64,000 bases of DNA. Source: Diphasiastrum complanatum. Lineage: Eukaryota; Streptophyta; Lycopodiopsida; Lycopodiales; Lycopodiaceae. The stretch spans positions 45,945,193 to 46,009,192 of the forward strand of contig CM055099.1 in assembly GCA_029204225.1 (NCBI GenBank). The letters are read 5' to 3'. A program made the position numbers and the translations under genes. The notes under the pieces are model-generated. The model made no database searches. It saw nothing but the letters and a program-made list of their open reading frames with translations, and had not been told where the DNA came from. This document shows, piece after piece, positions 1 through 12,909 of this stretch. Every line of letters begins with the position of its first letter. The stretch's first letter is position 1.

Positions 1-822
1 CTTCACATCTATTATGCCTTATGGAGGAGCTAAGAAGACTATCTATACAACAAATGACCAAGAATGCAATATTGAAGGCATAGGGAGTATTCTCTTGAAG
101 ACCTCATCTTCTAAAGTTCTTTCTCTCAACAAGGTTCTCTTTGTGCCTAATCTCACAAAGATCCTCATAACTGTTGGCCAACTTCTTGATGGTGGCCTTG
201 ATGTGAAATTCAATATTGATACTTGTCTTATTAAAAAAAATGATGAGATCCTTGCACATGGATCAAGATTTGGAGGCATATACAAGCTTGATCCAAGAGA
301 GAGTTGTGATATTGCTTTTGTGACAAAGCTTTCCAAGGAGGAGTTATGGCATAGGAGGTTGGGACATCCCAGCTACAAATCCATGCTTTCTATGAGCAAA
401 GAAGCCAAGGCTATTGGCTTACCAAAGAATCTTTCCAAGGAGATCAAGCCATGTGAGGCTTGTGCCATTGAAAAATCACACAAGAAGGCATATCAAAGAT
501 TCTCCATCAAAAGCACACATCCTTTGGAGTTAATACACTCAGGTGTGCACTTCTCATCATCTCAAAGCAAGGGAGGAGCCACTTGCTTTGTGACATTTAT
601 TGATGATTTCACAAAAGCTAAATCTTTGGTGTATGATCACTTTCTTATATTCAAAGCATATGTTGAGAAGCAATTCTCATTGAAGATCAAGGCTTTGAAG
701 TGTGATGGAGGAGGAGCGTACATCTCCAACAAATTCCATGACTATTGTGAGCAAGAAGGCATTAAAAGAGAGTTCTCTTGTGCTTACTCACCATCTCAAA
801 ATGGAGTGGCTGAGAGGAAAAT
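1..822 (+). mobile_element. Copia pol fragment (GAG-pre-integrase and integrase)
   Basis: An ORF from 14 reads the region after the protease, then GAG-pre-integrase (ELWHRRLGHPSYKSM, CEACAIEKSHKK) and the integrase core with THPLELIHSGVHF, FIDDFTKA, SDGGG-like CDGGGAY and SPSQNGVAERK. It stops abruptly after GVAERK near 822, where sequence in the opposite orientation begins. It is close to the copy at 39344-40930. In the catalytic triad region the expected SDGG is CDGG and the expected HSDV is HSGV, consistent with a dead copy. It extends off the window start. Confidence 0.88.
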
Positions 823-1474
823 TTTTGCTCTTCCCTTTGTGCTTGGCAAAAAGAGCTTTGCCATCACCATTATGATTGAGTGATAATCTCTCCATCCTTA
901 ATAGCTCGTTATCATGCCTTGATTCTTCAGCTATTAGCACTCCTTGCAAAGCCTCCAGTAGGTAGATCCTCCTTGATGGCATAGGATTGGACAAGGATCT
1001 CATACTCATCTCTCAAGCCATTAAGTATGACTTGGACTAGTTCACTTTGCTTTATAGAATCTCCTGTACAAGCAAGCTCCCTATGAGTATCTTTCAAGCT
1101 CATAACATAATTAGTGGCACTCTCATCACTCTTTTGAGAACTTTGGAAGATTTGATTTCTAAGAGTGAGGAGTCTTGAGGTATTATTGGCCTCATAGATT
1201 GCTCTGAGAGTATCCCAAGCATCCTTGGCCAGGCACCAATCTCCCTCAAAATCTCATTGGAGACATTCATCTTGATATAATGGAGAGCCATCCTAGCTCT
1301 CTTCCTATATTTTTGTACTTCTTGAAGGACTTGAGGCTCCTCCTCAATCCCAAGTACAATGTCCATCACATCTTGGAGTGTTAGAATAGACTCCATCCTT
1401 ATTTTCCAAATAGAATAGTTGGAGGTAAATAGCCTTTCACTAGATTCCAATAGATAGGAACCCATAGATGGCAT
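823..1474 (-). mobile_element. Copia gag fragment, same family, inverted
   Basis: The minus strand from 1474 reads a Copia gag start (MGSYLLESSERL, SNYSIWKIRMESIL, VLGIEEEPQVLQE, MALHYIKMNVSNEILREIG), nearly identical to the gag at 39344. A frameshift near 1235 is followed by more gag (EALQGVLIAEESR, LLRMERLSLN) down to about 823. The element must have been rearranged: gag and pol of one family point toward each other. Confidence 0.87.
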
Positions 1475-1957
1475 GTAATAGTGAAGACTCCTTGTGAATT
1501 GGAAAAAATTGCTTTCTCTATCACTATAGGATCCAATAAGGGTGTACTACCAACTCCTATGCAAGATCTTGCAACAAAGTGTGAGATGGACCTCATTAGC
1601 TTTTTCAATCTCTCTTGATCTAGATCAATCTCACATCAATTGATGAAGTATGGGCTAAGTTTGGGTCAAGCTATCTTTGGCACGTGTGAAACACTCCAAG
1701 AATCCACAAATCATTCAAATACAAGCCAATTGTATGAAAGAAAGTGGCTATGATGATCAAACAAGCTTAGAAGAGACAAAGGTAGATGTGTCCAACCAGG
1801 TTAGGTCCCTACCCACCTTGATTCAATTGATTATAACTTTTGATGGATCCAATCACTATGAAGTCAATCGATGGGAGATGCAAACAACTCTCTCTAGATC
1901 TTGATTTTCATGAAATTTTTGAAACTTTGGATGAAACAGGCATCAAACACTTAGGTA
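1475..1957 (-). mobile_element. Leader between LTR and gag of the inverted Copia fragment
   Basis: Untranslated leader between the primer-binding site and the gag start on the minus strand. I see no gene here; short ORFs are not supported. Confidence 0.55.
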
Positions 1958-1970
1958 GGCTCTGATACCA
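1958..1970 (-). other. Primer-binding site for initiator Met tRNA
   Basis: On the minus strand this reads TGGTATCAGAGCC, the plant initiator-Met tRNA primer-binding site of LTR retrotransposons. It directly abuts an LTR edge ending ...TTTTCACA. Confidence 0.85.
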
Positions 1971-2500
1971 TGTGAAAATTCACACGTGTGGGAATGCCCT
2001 AATATGTGAGAATGATCTTCTAAGCAAAGCTTATGCACTTTAGATCAACACTAGATTGAGAATCAAGATCAAATAGACCAATTTGCTCTTGAGTAGAGAG
2101 AGAAGGAAATACACACAAAAGTTGATTGCTCTCAAAATGACTCAAAAACTCGAATACATAATGATTGGTAAAGAGAGTACATATAAAACTCGTGGAGATC
2201 CATGCTTACATCCTATTGGACCCTTATCCTAGCCTCTCTGATCCTATTGGATGAGTGATGCATCCATCTTGCATTTCTATTGGACTCTTCTTATGGATTT
2301 CTCAATTGTATTTGGACCCTTTGACCTTTGCCAACACTTTGACTTGATCACTCATCAAATTACATCAACACAAGTGTCACAAGCCTAACTAGCTCGAGTT
2401 TGCATCATAAGCTACTTTTGGCCCAAATTGTGGCTTTACATGTGGAATTGACCATTTTGCCATCTTTGCTAATTTTGGCCCAATCAAAGTCCTACACAAA
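1971..2500 (-). mobile_element. LTR of the inverted Copia element (outer end uncertain)
   Basis: The minus strand ends in ...CACACGTGTGAATTTTCACA immediately before the primer-binding site, a canonical CA terminus. The outer end could not be placed; about 2500 is an estimate. The element's partner LTR is missing because of the inversion. Confidence 0.55.
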
Positions 2501-2754
2501 GATGCTTGACATAAAAACTTAGCAAACCCCTAATGCTATGATAGATTATTTTTTATATTTTTCACAAATCACACGACACAAAACCTCACCATCACAATAC
2601 TCCTCTAACCATTCATGCATGGCAAGCAATCTAATTTGAATGATGACACAAAACCACACCACAAAAATATTCCTATGTCAATGGCTGATTTCGTAAACTC
2701 TTTCCATTTTTCCTTGGTGGTGAAGTGATTAAAAATACAAGAAAAATTCCCATA
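2501..2754. other. Intergenic sequence upstream of SEC31
   Basis: AT-rich sequence without a recognisable gene, between the LTR remnant and the putative SEC31 promoter. Confidence 0.5.
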
Positions 2755-2996
2755 TACATTATTTGTGTATAGTATATACCCTATTCCCTATACGTAGAGG
2801 GTTACCGTATTTCGTATCTGCTTGTCTTTTTTGTTCTTCTTTCTCACCTGGGACGACGATCAAACCTTTGTTCCATTATTCTTCGAAGCTCTGCTCTGCT
2901 CTCCTCTTCTGTTTTGTTGCTCGCGAGGAGAATTTTGATCGAGATCGGATCTGAGGAAGCGAGTGCATCTGAGGAGGAGCGCAGATCTGGCACATA
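2755..2996 (+). promoter_or_regulatory. SEC31: Putative SEC31 core promoter and 5'UTR
   Basis: A TATA-like stretch (TATAGTATATACC, 2768-2780) lies about 220 bp before the SEC31 ATG, followed by a pyrimidine-rich leader typical of plant 5'UTRs. Transposon-derived sequence ends near 2500, so the unique upstream region is short. The transcription start is not determined. Confidence 0.35.
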
Positions 2997-3310
2997 ATGG
3001 CGGCTCTCAAGTATATTTCCAGGTCGGCCACGGCAGCATTTGCACCTACATCCCAATACCTTGCGGCTGCCACTCAGTTTGGTGCCATAGATCTGACATT
3101 TAGCTCATCAGCTTGCCTGGAAATCCTGAAACTGGATTTCGCCTCTTCCGATCTAGAGCTGGAAGTCGTCGGATCCTTCCCCACCAGCGAAAGGTTCAAC
3201 CGACTGTCATGGGGTCGCACCAATATTGGAAGCGGGTTTCCGTACGGAGTGATCGCTGGAGGCCTTGTTGATGGCATTATCTACCTCTGGAATCCAGCAA
3301 AACTCATAAG
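2997..3310 (+). CDS. SEC31: SEC31 exon 1
   Basis: Residues 1-104 plus two bases. It encodes the propeller start, including the conserved [10 protein letters not shown] and GGLVDG..LWNP segments. The donor is AAG|GTAGCA. Intron 1 (3311-12934) is 9624 bp. Confidence 0.95.
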
Positions 3311-6300
3311 GTAGCATTATGATCAACGCAAGAAAGCCGCAATAGAATGATTTGTGAATCGTGTCTGTTTCCTCGAGTTTTTCAGTTAACCTAGAGGCTG
3401 TTCGTGATAGTGATGTAAGGAAAGAAGCGTTTTATTGCCGTAAACCTAGTCGATTGAGTTGATTCACGATGGCTAACTCGGATAGTCTGCTACAAATCGT
3501 TTACGTATAGATTTGTCTGCAACCCCTAATTGCAGAAAATGTGGCATTTGCTGTCTCTGGACAGCTTAATCTAACCTTTAAGTTGCAAGAAAGATTGTAA
3601 CACGTTGTTGTATCCATTAGAACACCATCAATGGATAGATAGAATGACCCAAGCCAAGTTTTCGTGTCACTTATCTCAATTACTTAGTAACCAATGCCAA
3701 ATTGCTCGTAACTATCAATTGTCTTTTGCTCTGATTGCTCGCATCAACATTTTGTCACATAAGTGATGAATTATACTCAGACCTGTAGATGTGGAGCTTA
3801 GATCTGCAAGACTTCACTTGGGCAGCTGATGAAAATTTTGCCAACAACCCTAAATCTGAATGCTAAATCATGGACAATGTATCATCTAAAGACCTTGGAT
3901 ACGTGCATTTTTATTAGGCCCACGATCGAGTTTTAAAAGGTTCTTGTATCTTGAGTAGTTCCGGCTTTAAGTTTCAAGGTGGTTTATATCTATTCTATTG
4001 GATCTTCTTATGCCATGGTGCATGTTTTTTCACTTCAAAACAAAGATCTACGTACAAGTGTGTAGAAAAGGATGCAAATGCAAGTCATCGTTTTTCTTTG
4101 AAATGCACTATTGAAACCCTAGACATAGTAGCAGAAGTGGTACCTGTTTAATAGTGAGAAACTGGCAGGCTTTTATTGAAACCTTAGACATAGTAGCAGA
4201 CGTGGTACCTGTTTAATAGTGAGAAACTGGTAGGCTTTGATTGAACACTCCTTAAAAGCATTCAGATGTTAAAAGAAAAAAGAGATTCAAAGCTTACGCT
4301 AGGTTTCATAATTTTGGCCGAAACTTATGATTACATTATCGTAATGCTGAGCTTTGTGACTATGTCTCTAGGTTCGTCTGTTTCTTTTGTCCAAATATAA
4401 AGCTAAAAGAGGAAATATGTAATTGAGAGTGAACATTTGTAGTGTTTTCTCTCAAGAAAATTTAGGTGTCTGCCTTGGATTGTGGCATTGTGATCATCAC
4501 ATTGCGAAAAGCTATCATCAATGTTGGTTAGGCAGAGGTCTATGGAAGAAAATGAGTCATTTGAAGATATCAACATGCACTTTGGGGTGAATATAGAGTA
4601 GAAATTATCTTTGAAGGCATTATTTCGAGCTAGAGTGTCTATTTTTAAGCACAACTTGATTTGAAACTCATGGTTGTGTAGTGGTGAAGGGTGTTCTTAA
4701 ATGGGCGGATGGTCTGTTAGAAATAATAAATGATAATGTTAGTTTCCTATAGGTTAATTTGACCCAAAAGGTTGACTTGTGTAACCATGGGGTAGGTTTA
4801 TTATTTAGACCACGTTAAGATAGTTTTAGTTAAGTTGGACCCAATTTTGGTCTAGTGGTAACTCGTGGGTCCAAGTAAAGTCTAATTATGTTAAGGGACC
4901 CTATCTTGACTTTTGGGAGTGCCCTATAATTAGTAGTGGGTTTGGAAGGTTCTAGAACTTAGAGTTTGGAAGAGTCTAGGCCCTTGGAAGGCCTATTTAT
5001 ATGTACTCATTGTTCATTTGTTATTCATTCCCTTTCAAGCATTGCTGCTACTTTCTCTCTCCTTGAGGGCGCCTAACCCTCTCCCTCCTCTTCTTCTTCT
5101 TCTTCTTCTTGTTGTTGTATATGGAGATTGAATGTTAGAAGGATCTTGGCACTTTGATTTCCTACATGGTCTTCCATCAATTGTTGATTTGTTGGCAAGC
5201 TAAAAGCTTGATGTTTGCCTTGTTGCAATAGGTCACATTAGTAGCAATGTCCACTAGCAAGGTGAAATGAATGGGATGAGCCCTATTTACATAAAGCATG
5301 GAGGGTGAGTTTCCCCCTCAAACCCTAAGCTAAGGTGCAAGTTACATTTCTAATCCTAGCCTTACATTGTTACCAATGGTCAAGATGAGACATTGGTACA
5401 TGTAGCCAATAGAATGTAGTAAGCTGTGTAACACTCCAAACAATTAAATTGAGGCTGAAGTTTGCACAATGTATCTTCCTAAGTTGGCCTCACATATTGG
5501 CCTAATTTGGCATTTTACATTACCATGTTCCCAAACTACCTTAATGTGAGATTTGTTCTATCATATAATATTAGAAGATCTTTTCCTTGTTTAGTATTGG
5601 AAATATATGTGATCCGCAAGTAATGACAGGTCATTTTCTTGTCAAAATATAGTGGAAAGCAAACTGGCTGCCTTGAATCTTAGCCAAGCCATGGAACACG
5701 TGAGCTTTTGAAAATCACATTCTACAATTAATCATTTGATTAATTCAAGAGCTAACATTGGGGAAAGCCCGAAACAATTGCAAAACATCTATTGTTGCTT
5801 TGTTAACTTTAAAAAAGCATCTAACACAGTTTCAAGGTAGTAATTATGGGCACATATGGAGGAGATTGGAGTCCCAAATGATTTGATACATGCAGTAGTG
5901 CAGCTTCATAAATAGGTGATAGTGAAAGTTCGCACTTTCAATGGTTTCATTGCTGAAATTTCTAGTAACATCGAGGTAAAATAAGGCTTCCAACTCTCTC
6001 CTACTCTTTTTTGGCATCTGAATGAATAAGCTCCAAGATTCACTTTCTTCGGAAGGCAGTGGTGGTACCAAGCTTCTTCACTACGAAACTTCTTCCATAT
6101 GCAGGTGACATCATGCTTTTTGGCTAATGATGTGTGTGGCCTTCAGCACCATCTTGTACCCCCCCTGCTCCCCCCTTCCCCCGTTCTTTTCTCCCTCCCC
6201 CCTCCTCCCCCTCCCCCGTACCCGCTCCCTCCCCTTCGCAGCTCGCTCTCCCATCCCCTGGGCCGCAGCGGCCCCGGGGGTACCATGGCACACACACCCC

Positions 6301-7706
6301 CTTCCAGGAAAGCGCGAGGGGGGGGGGGAAGCTCACGCTGCCCGTCACTTGGGCGGGCTTCACGTTTTTGAAAATACTTGGGTGAGTTTGGTCTGGGCAG
6401 CTGACTTGTTCCAAGCCGAGCGTGACGGGCAGCGTGAGCACTCACGCGTGACACTATTATTTTAATTAATATAGCGAAGTTTGCCCGCCCACTTGGGCGG
6501 GCAAACGTTTTTGGAAATGTTTTGTTTAGGGAGGGCGCAGAAGTGAGCCCTCCCCTTCCGCAGGCCCAGGCCTGAGCCCGAGCGTGACAGGCAGTTCACG
6601 CTGCGCCCTCCACTCCCACAGGCCCGAGCGTGATGTTTGCCCGCCTACTTGGGGTAGACCTTCTGATTTCTGGAATTATGCATTTTTATGTCTGGCTTTT
6701 GTCGTCGTGAGGGTGAATAGTCCATTGTCAAGCACTCAACAACTCACTTGCGCTCAGAAATTGAATCTAACGATCAGAATGCCCTGGTACTGAAATGAAT
6801 AAAATTGGATGATATAAAAGGGCATCGCGTGACAGTGTTGCATGGTAGACTCGTTAAAAAAAAAGTGAGTGCCAAAGCACTACGAATGGATGGAGAACCT
6901 TGCTTAGGAAGAGATTATTAACGCAACCACATGTTTCCACCCGTTTGCACCTTCCGCACACATCCAATAACGTGGCACTACATCGAAGCGTTCTAATTTT
7001 TTGTACCCTCCTGTACTCAATTTATAATAAACATAATCATACACCTATCCTCAAAAACTTTATAGGAAAGCAACGAAAAACGAGAATCGAAATGACAACA
7101 TAGTCCTAAAACAAAGGTTGCTAAAAAATCCAACCCTTTAGCGAGCTTTCTACTGTGGATTCGAAACCACTGTAGAGAATCCAGCACTATAATTGTTCCC
7201 CTGCATCCAAATGAAAGAAGGTGAGGCTTTATGGCATTGCAAGCTACAGAGTCCAGACCTAAGAATATAACTTACGAAGCAATTATGCGAGACAAACTCA
7301 GAAAGCGCAAGCTACATCACGACAACTGTAGACTAACCAATCTGCAAAGCCGGTCTGCCTCATTGCTCCTTGGCAAACTCGCACATGTGCTCCCACGTAA
7401 CAGATCCCCGCTCTCTGCATTAGGTTTCCATGGAAACATCACCTTAGTCTGGTGAATTGCTCACCACAATAATACCCGAGCTGTAAATTTGTCAAATAGA
7501 ATAAACATTCATTCAAGAGCTTAAAAGGAATTCAGAATCTCACCTCTGAAGTGAGGGACTCCATTCTGCGAAAGTCCAATTTGCAAGCACGCAGATGCCC
7601 CCCCAGCCACGGTTGTGGCTGCAGCAGCCATGATTTGTTACCTGAAGCCACCGCAAACGCCTCCCTTCTTCTCTCAAGTATTGTGTTGGTCTGTGTCTCT
7701 CGCCTT

Positions 7707-7754
<48 letters not shown>

Positions 7755-10700
7755 GGCTGGCGCCCTCTCCATCGCTGCTGCTGGCGCAGCTCCATCGCGC
7801 TGCTGGCCGCCTGATCCATGTTGCTGCTGGCGCCTGCTCCTTGCGCCCTCCATCGCGGCTGCTAGCGCCCTCCATCGCTCTTCCTCTTTGAGCCTGTTCA
7901 TCGCTGATGGTGCCTAGCTAGCCATCCTTGCTTGCCTATCCTTCAGGTCTGCAAAATGCCTCGTCGAAAAGGGGTTATTCCTGATCCATTTTCTGCTTCC
8001 ATCATTGCCTCATCCTCACAAACAGATCGAACTTCCCCTTTTACTTCTATGCCCGTTGCAATTCCTATCTCTCCATCAATTCCTATTACCAACATTGAAA
8101 CTACTGTAGCTATTCCCTTGACTCCAGACACTCCAGACACTCCAGAAGCACCTGCTTCTCTCCCCACATATACCTTAGTCCGTCTTCTTCGTGAAGATCA
8201 CGTCTATTTGAATACCTTAACAATCATAGAGAGAAACTTGCTTCCCATGATTCTCTACTTCTCGCTGTGCAATCGCACCTTCAGAAGCTAGACACTTCCA
8301 TTGAAGCACTCAAGAAGGAAGTTGTAGTTATCAAAAGTGAAAATTCTTCCCAAATCGCTACTTCAGAAAAGATTCAGCAGCTCGAAAATCAGGTGGAACA
8401 GCACCATACGGCTGTCCAATCATGGGCATATGTACTTAAAGGTTCATCTACAGCTATCTCTCCACTTTCGCCATCACCTTCGTTTATCTCAGCCACGTTC
8501 AACGAGGGCCGTCTGCGAGAACACAAAGCTCTCAATGTCCGTGTTAGAGGTATCCCGAACTCCCAAAATGCTGTTGAAGAAGCTGAAAAGTTTTTGGAAG
8601 GAAATCTTCAGCACCATAGCAAAGGTATGGACACTGCTTCTTGTCATCCGCTTCACGTCAGTGTCTCACCGGCGCGAAGTTTTAGGGAAACGATCTAAAT
8701 TGCGTGATACCGAAATCTATTTGGACGAAGATCGTACTTTCATCCAAGTCCAAGAACATAAGAAAGCAAGACAAGAAGCTCTATCAACTGGCAAACGACT
8801 TATCTATCGTGACGACATTATCAGATTTGTGGATCGTAAGCCTATAGTTAATGAGAGTCTTAATTCTGAGATAGAGTTTGAATTAGAGAAATGAAGAGAA
8901 GATTTTAATATATATAGATATATGAATTGCAATCCACAATGTTCATGCATTCAACAGTTTTCTAAAGTAGAAAGCATATAAGGAGTAGAAATATATACAT
9001 TTCCATTCAATTCAATGAGTGAGCCGTTATGCAAGAATGACAAACTGTGAGTCACATAGTTTTTCTTAAATGACTCATTCCTCTCATAGAACCACTCCTT
9101 ACCAAGTATTACATCTACTTTATCTAGATTCATAATATGAAAGTCTAAATTATCCTTATAGGCTTGAACTTGAATCGGCAGGTGAGGGACTATTCGGTCC
9201 CATACTTGGCTTTCCGCTCTCGTAGCCATCTTCACAACATATCGGAGCTACTTTGCCTTGTTTCCACCTTTCGTCTTTGCAACAAGTTAGAGTTAATAAA
9301 ATTGTGTGTAGAATTGTCATAAAAAAAACTATTACGGCTTGGCCATTCATCCGAATCAGGTCATGGGGGCCAAAAATTGTCATATTAAAGCAACAATGCT
9401 CACAAACAAAATTATTAGCAAAGGAAAGTTCAATACACAAAATGCTAGAGTTACCTGGCGTCTTAAAAGAAGCCCCTTTAGCCTCCCTCCTTTTCTTAGG
9501 TATTCCTTTGCCATATGACCTGGTTCCATGCAATTAAAGCACAAATTGTCGCTTTTGGTTTCACAAAGTTCTCCTGGTCCATGGTAGATCTTTTCTTCGA
9601 CTTACTAGGACCTGAAGATGCCTCCTTCGCCTTGTCTTTTCCTTTCTTTGAAAAGAACGATTTCTTGCCCTTTGCTTTGGGTTGAACACCAGGCACATCC
9701 CTTGCCACTCTACAAGCATCATCGTATATGTGGCGAATCGAACCGCACCATTGAGGGTAAGAGACTGGTTCCTCTTGACCTCTAGCTCGTAATTCTTAGG
9801 CAAATCTAGAATGAAACTTAACCAAAAGAGGATCTATCCTAGTTGCAAAACGAGAATATACCTCTTGGAACTCTTGCAGATACTGATCAAGGGGCCGTTT
9901 CCCCAAACGTATCATTGCATACTGATGATAAAACTCGAAGTCATCCAGGATAGGAAGAAATGCCACCTTGAAGGTCTTGCAAAGATTCTCCCACGTCCTA
10001 AGAGCTTCGGGTTTTCCCATCACATCCGACGACCATGTAAATGCTTTACCTCGTAGGTACATAATAGCCAGGTTGATCTTGTCGTCGTCGGAAGAATGCA
10101 TGGAAAAATGCGAATTCTGCCGATCAATCCACGATGTAACAACATTAGGGGACTTGTCCTTCTTTTCCCTAGTGATTTCTAGTGTAACTAAGGGCTAGTG
10201 CAGTAATTGTCTTAACTGCGTTATTCCCTCAGATCTTGCTGATCCTTTGTATATCTTGCCTGCACATCAACAATTTGTTGCTGTAGATTGTTGATTGCAA
10301 ACATCAAAGTATTAGAATCTAGAGCAGAGCAACTGCCATAGCTTCTGTAGGAGGAGACGTAGGCTGTGTGGAAGGGCTAGGATCCATGTCTCAACTGTGA
10401 AAGAGGATAAACAAAGAGCAAGAGAAGAAGAGCACTCTCACAATTGAGGCCTTCACTCACAAACTCAAACTTCTTGATCACAACTCAATCAGAGTGGTAT
10501 TTTTTGGCTGCCACCAAGATTTGTAACCAACAAGAGAAATAAAGGAGCAGATGGGTGGCAATCAAGCACCTCCACCTCTTTCACAAGGAACAAAGCAGCA
10601 GGGGGTGTACCTCCCCCCTTTTGCCCTCTTCCAAGTCACTTGGCAAACCCCCCCAACAGCCACCTAGGCTCCACAGGCCACCTGCGCTCCCAGCTGGCAG

Positions 10701-12845
10701 GTCTTGCAGGCGCTAGCAGGCACCCCTCATAGCTACGCTGCTGCTGCACAGACCATTTTGGTAGTTTTCTATATAAAGATCCTAACTTTTTTGGTGGAGG
10801 AATCTATCCTAAAGACTCATGTGAACTTAATTGTACAACTAGTGTGATAAGTGCAATTTTTTAGACTTGTTTGTAAGCCAGGCTAGGTCAAATTTATTGG
10901 TTCATATTTTTGATAAAAGGCTGCAGCCAGAATACAGTAACTTGAACATAATTCGCAGGCCTCATATTTCTTCAAATATTTCAGATTCTGTTTAATATGG
11001 AGTGATCACTTCTCAATTCTACAAGTTTTCTCGTCTTTGTATTAGTAGAGATGCTTTTGTAGACCAGTCAAGCAATCTAATCATTTTGTTACTCCATAAG
11101 GGTAGAAAATCATGAGAAAAGTTCAAATTGTTTTAGACTCTGTTGGTTTTATGTTTGGTATTTTGCTTCTTAGTCAACATTGGGTCTACCCAAGAGAATC
11201 CGGATTCTTTTGAAACTCAGTTAGCAACTTATGCTTGGGTTTTGATGAGACATAAGCAATGCTGTTTGGCTAAGACTTTTTGTTCATTGAATTTTATATT
11301 ATTGTTTTGACTTAGATCCTTTGACTTTCTGAGGTGCTCATATATTGTTTCTAAGCTTTACCTCATGACGTCACTGACTTCTCTATATAAATTTGTGAAA
11401 TTGGATATATTCTAATTTCACAAATAGATATCTAAGTGAGATTGAATGAGCTCTCCGCATAAATGAGCAGGTATTGTAAATAATATCGTGATACATTGAT
11501 ATACTAATTAGTGTCATGAGTTGTGCATATAGAAAGTCAAATAACAAGTCCCGGTAAAGCTGGAGCTCTACTGAAATAGGACAAGATAGATGCTCTCGAT
11601 ACTGTAGATGATACTGGAGGGGGTCCTCGTCTCTGAGGTCTCTGAATAGCTCTCGTGCGTAGTGGTAAATGCTGCCTCTGATCACGATGTCGGTCATGGG
11701 ATGATCACCCTCAGATAGTGCCTCACTCTCAATGTCTACTCTAGAATGTCTCCTCGAGACAACAGAGGTAATTTGGGGATGGGAGCCTATATTTCCCAAC
11801 TGGTCATGCTGACATGACTGCAAATTCAGCTTGAATAATCAGATGTTGAATTGAAAGCTTAGCTCAGATCATGCGTGAAAGTCTAGTAGTTTGCAAATGA
11901 GAAATACTGGCCCAATCTAACTCAAGAATCCCTATACACCAAACTTGTGTAGCATACATAACGGTGTTGGCTAGAATTGCATGGCAAGGAGAAGGCAACC
12001 TAAAGAAGGGGAAAAAATTGTAGCTGCTACCCACCCTCCCGCCTTTCTTATGTAGACGAGAGCATGATGTCCAACGACCTCCTCTTACTCGGGGCATCTT
12101 GAATATACTTCCTGAAACAAAAACGCTCAAGACTAACCAGGATGCATGACCCTTCCTCACCTAGCTGCCGCAGCCTATCTCATACTAAATATAGGACCTG
12201 TGTGCCCAAGTATTTCTAAGAACATACAATCTCCAAAGGCTGGCCATCCAAAGCAACACGTTGTCACTGCATCCGAGTCTTCTTGGTATGTATAGTCAGG
12301 CCCCATCTATCGCCAAGCGAGTGTTGTCTATTCAGATGTCTTTGTAAACCCTCTGTTGTAGATGAAACTAGTGCCACATCATCCACATATTATAAAGTGG
12401 AGAGAGAGAAGAAGAAGAAAGAAAGAAAGATTTATAAACGTATTTATTAACGTCTTTTCCATGCCATAAGCAATATAAGACCAAACATTTCATCAGATAC
12501 GATGGAACCCAGACAGATCAAAGCCGTCAAGCAACTATCACTAAATAAATCGATTAGCCTATCAAACTAGACAAATCTCTGCTCTATGCTCATGGTGAGA
12601 AGATCTGGGAGACGATACAATGAGGTGCGTAGCTAAAGCTGTCCAACAACAATCTAGATCATGTCACAGGACCCTTGCTGAAGAAAGCAAGGATAGATGA
12701 TGATGTAGCTAATGAAAATGTAGGCCTGCTCACATGAGCTCTAGATCTGGGAGGTCTCCTGGTAACCATAAAGTGTGGTCTGGAAGCAATGCGTTGTCGT
12801 CGAACTTGGTGAAGACATCGAGAGGGGATATCTGACTCATCCTTT

Positions 12846-12909
<64 letters not shown>

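Noticed and set aside
1958-1970. Part of a tRNA gene
   Set aside because: Only the 13-nt primer-binding match is present; there are no tRNA arms. It abuts an LTR edge.
6111-6465. Several overlapping Pro/Gly-rich ORFs on both strands
   Set aside because: They are produced by the GC-rich repeat block; all frames are open by composition.
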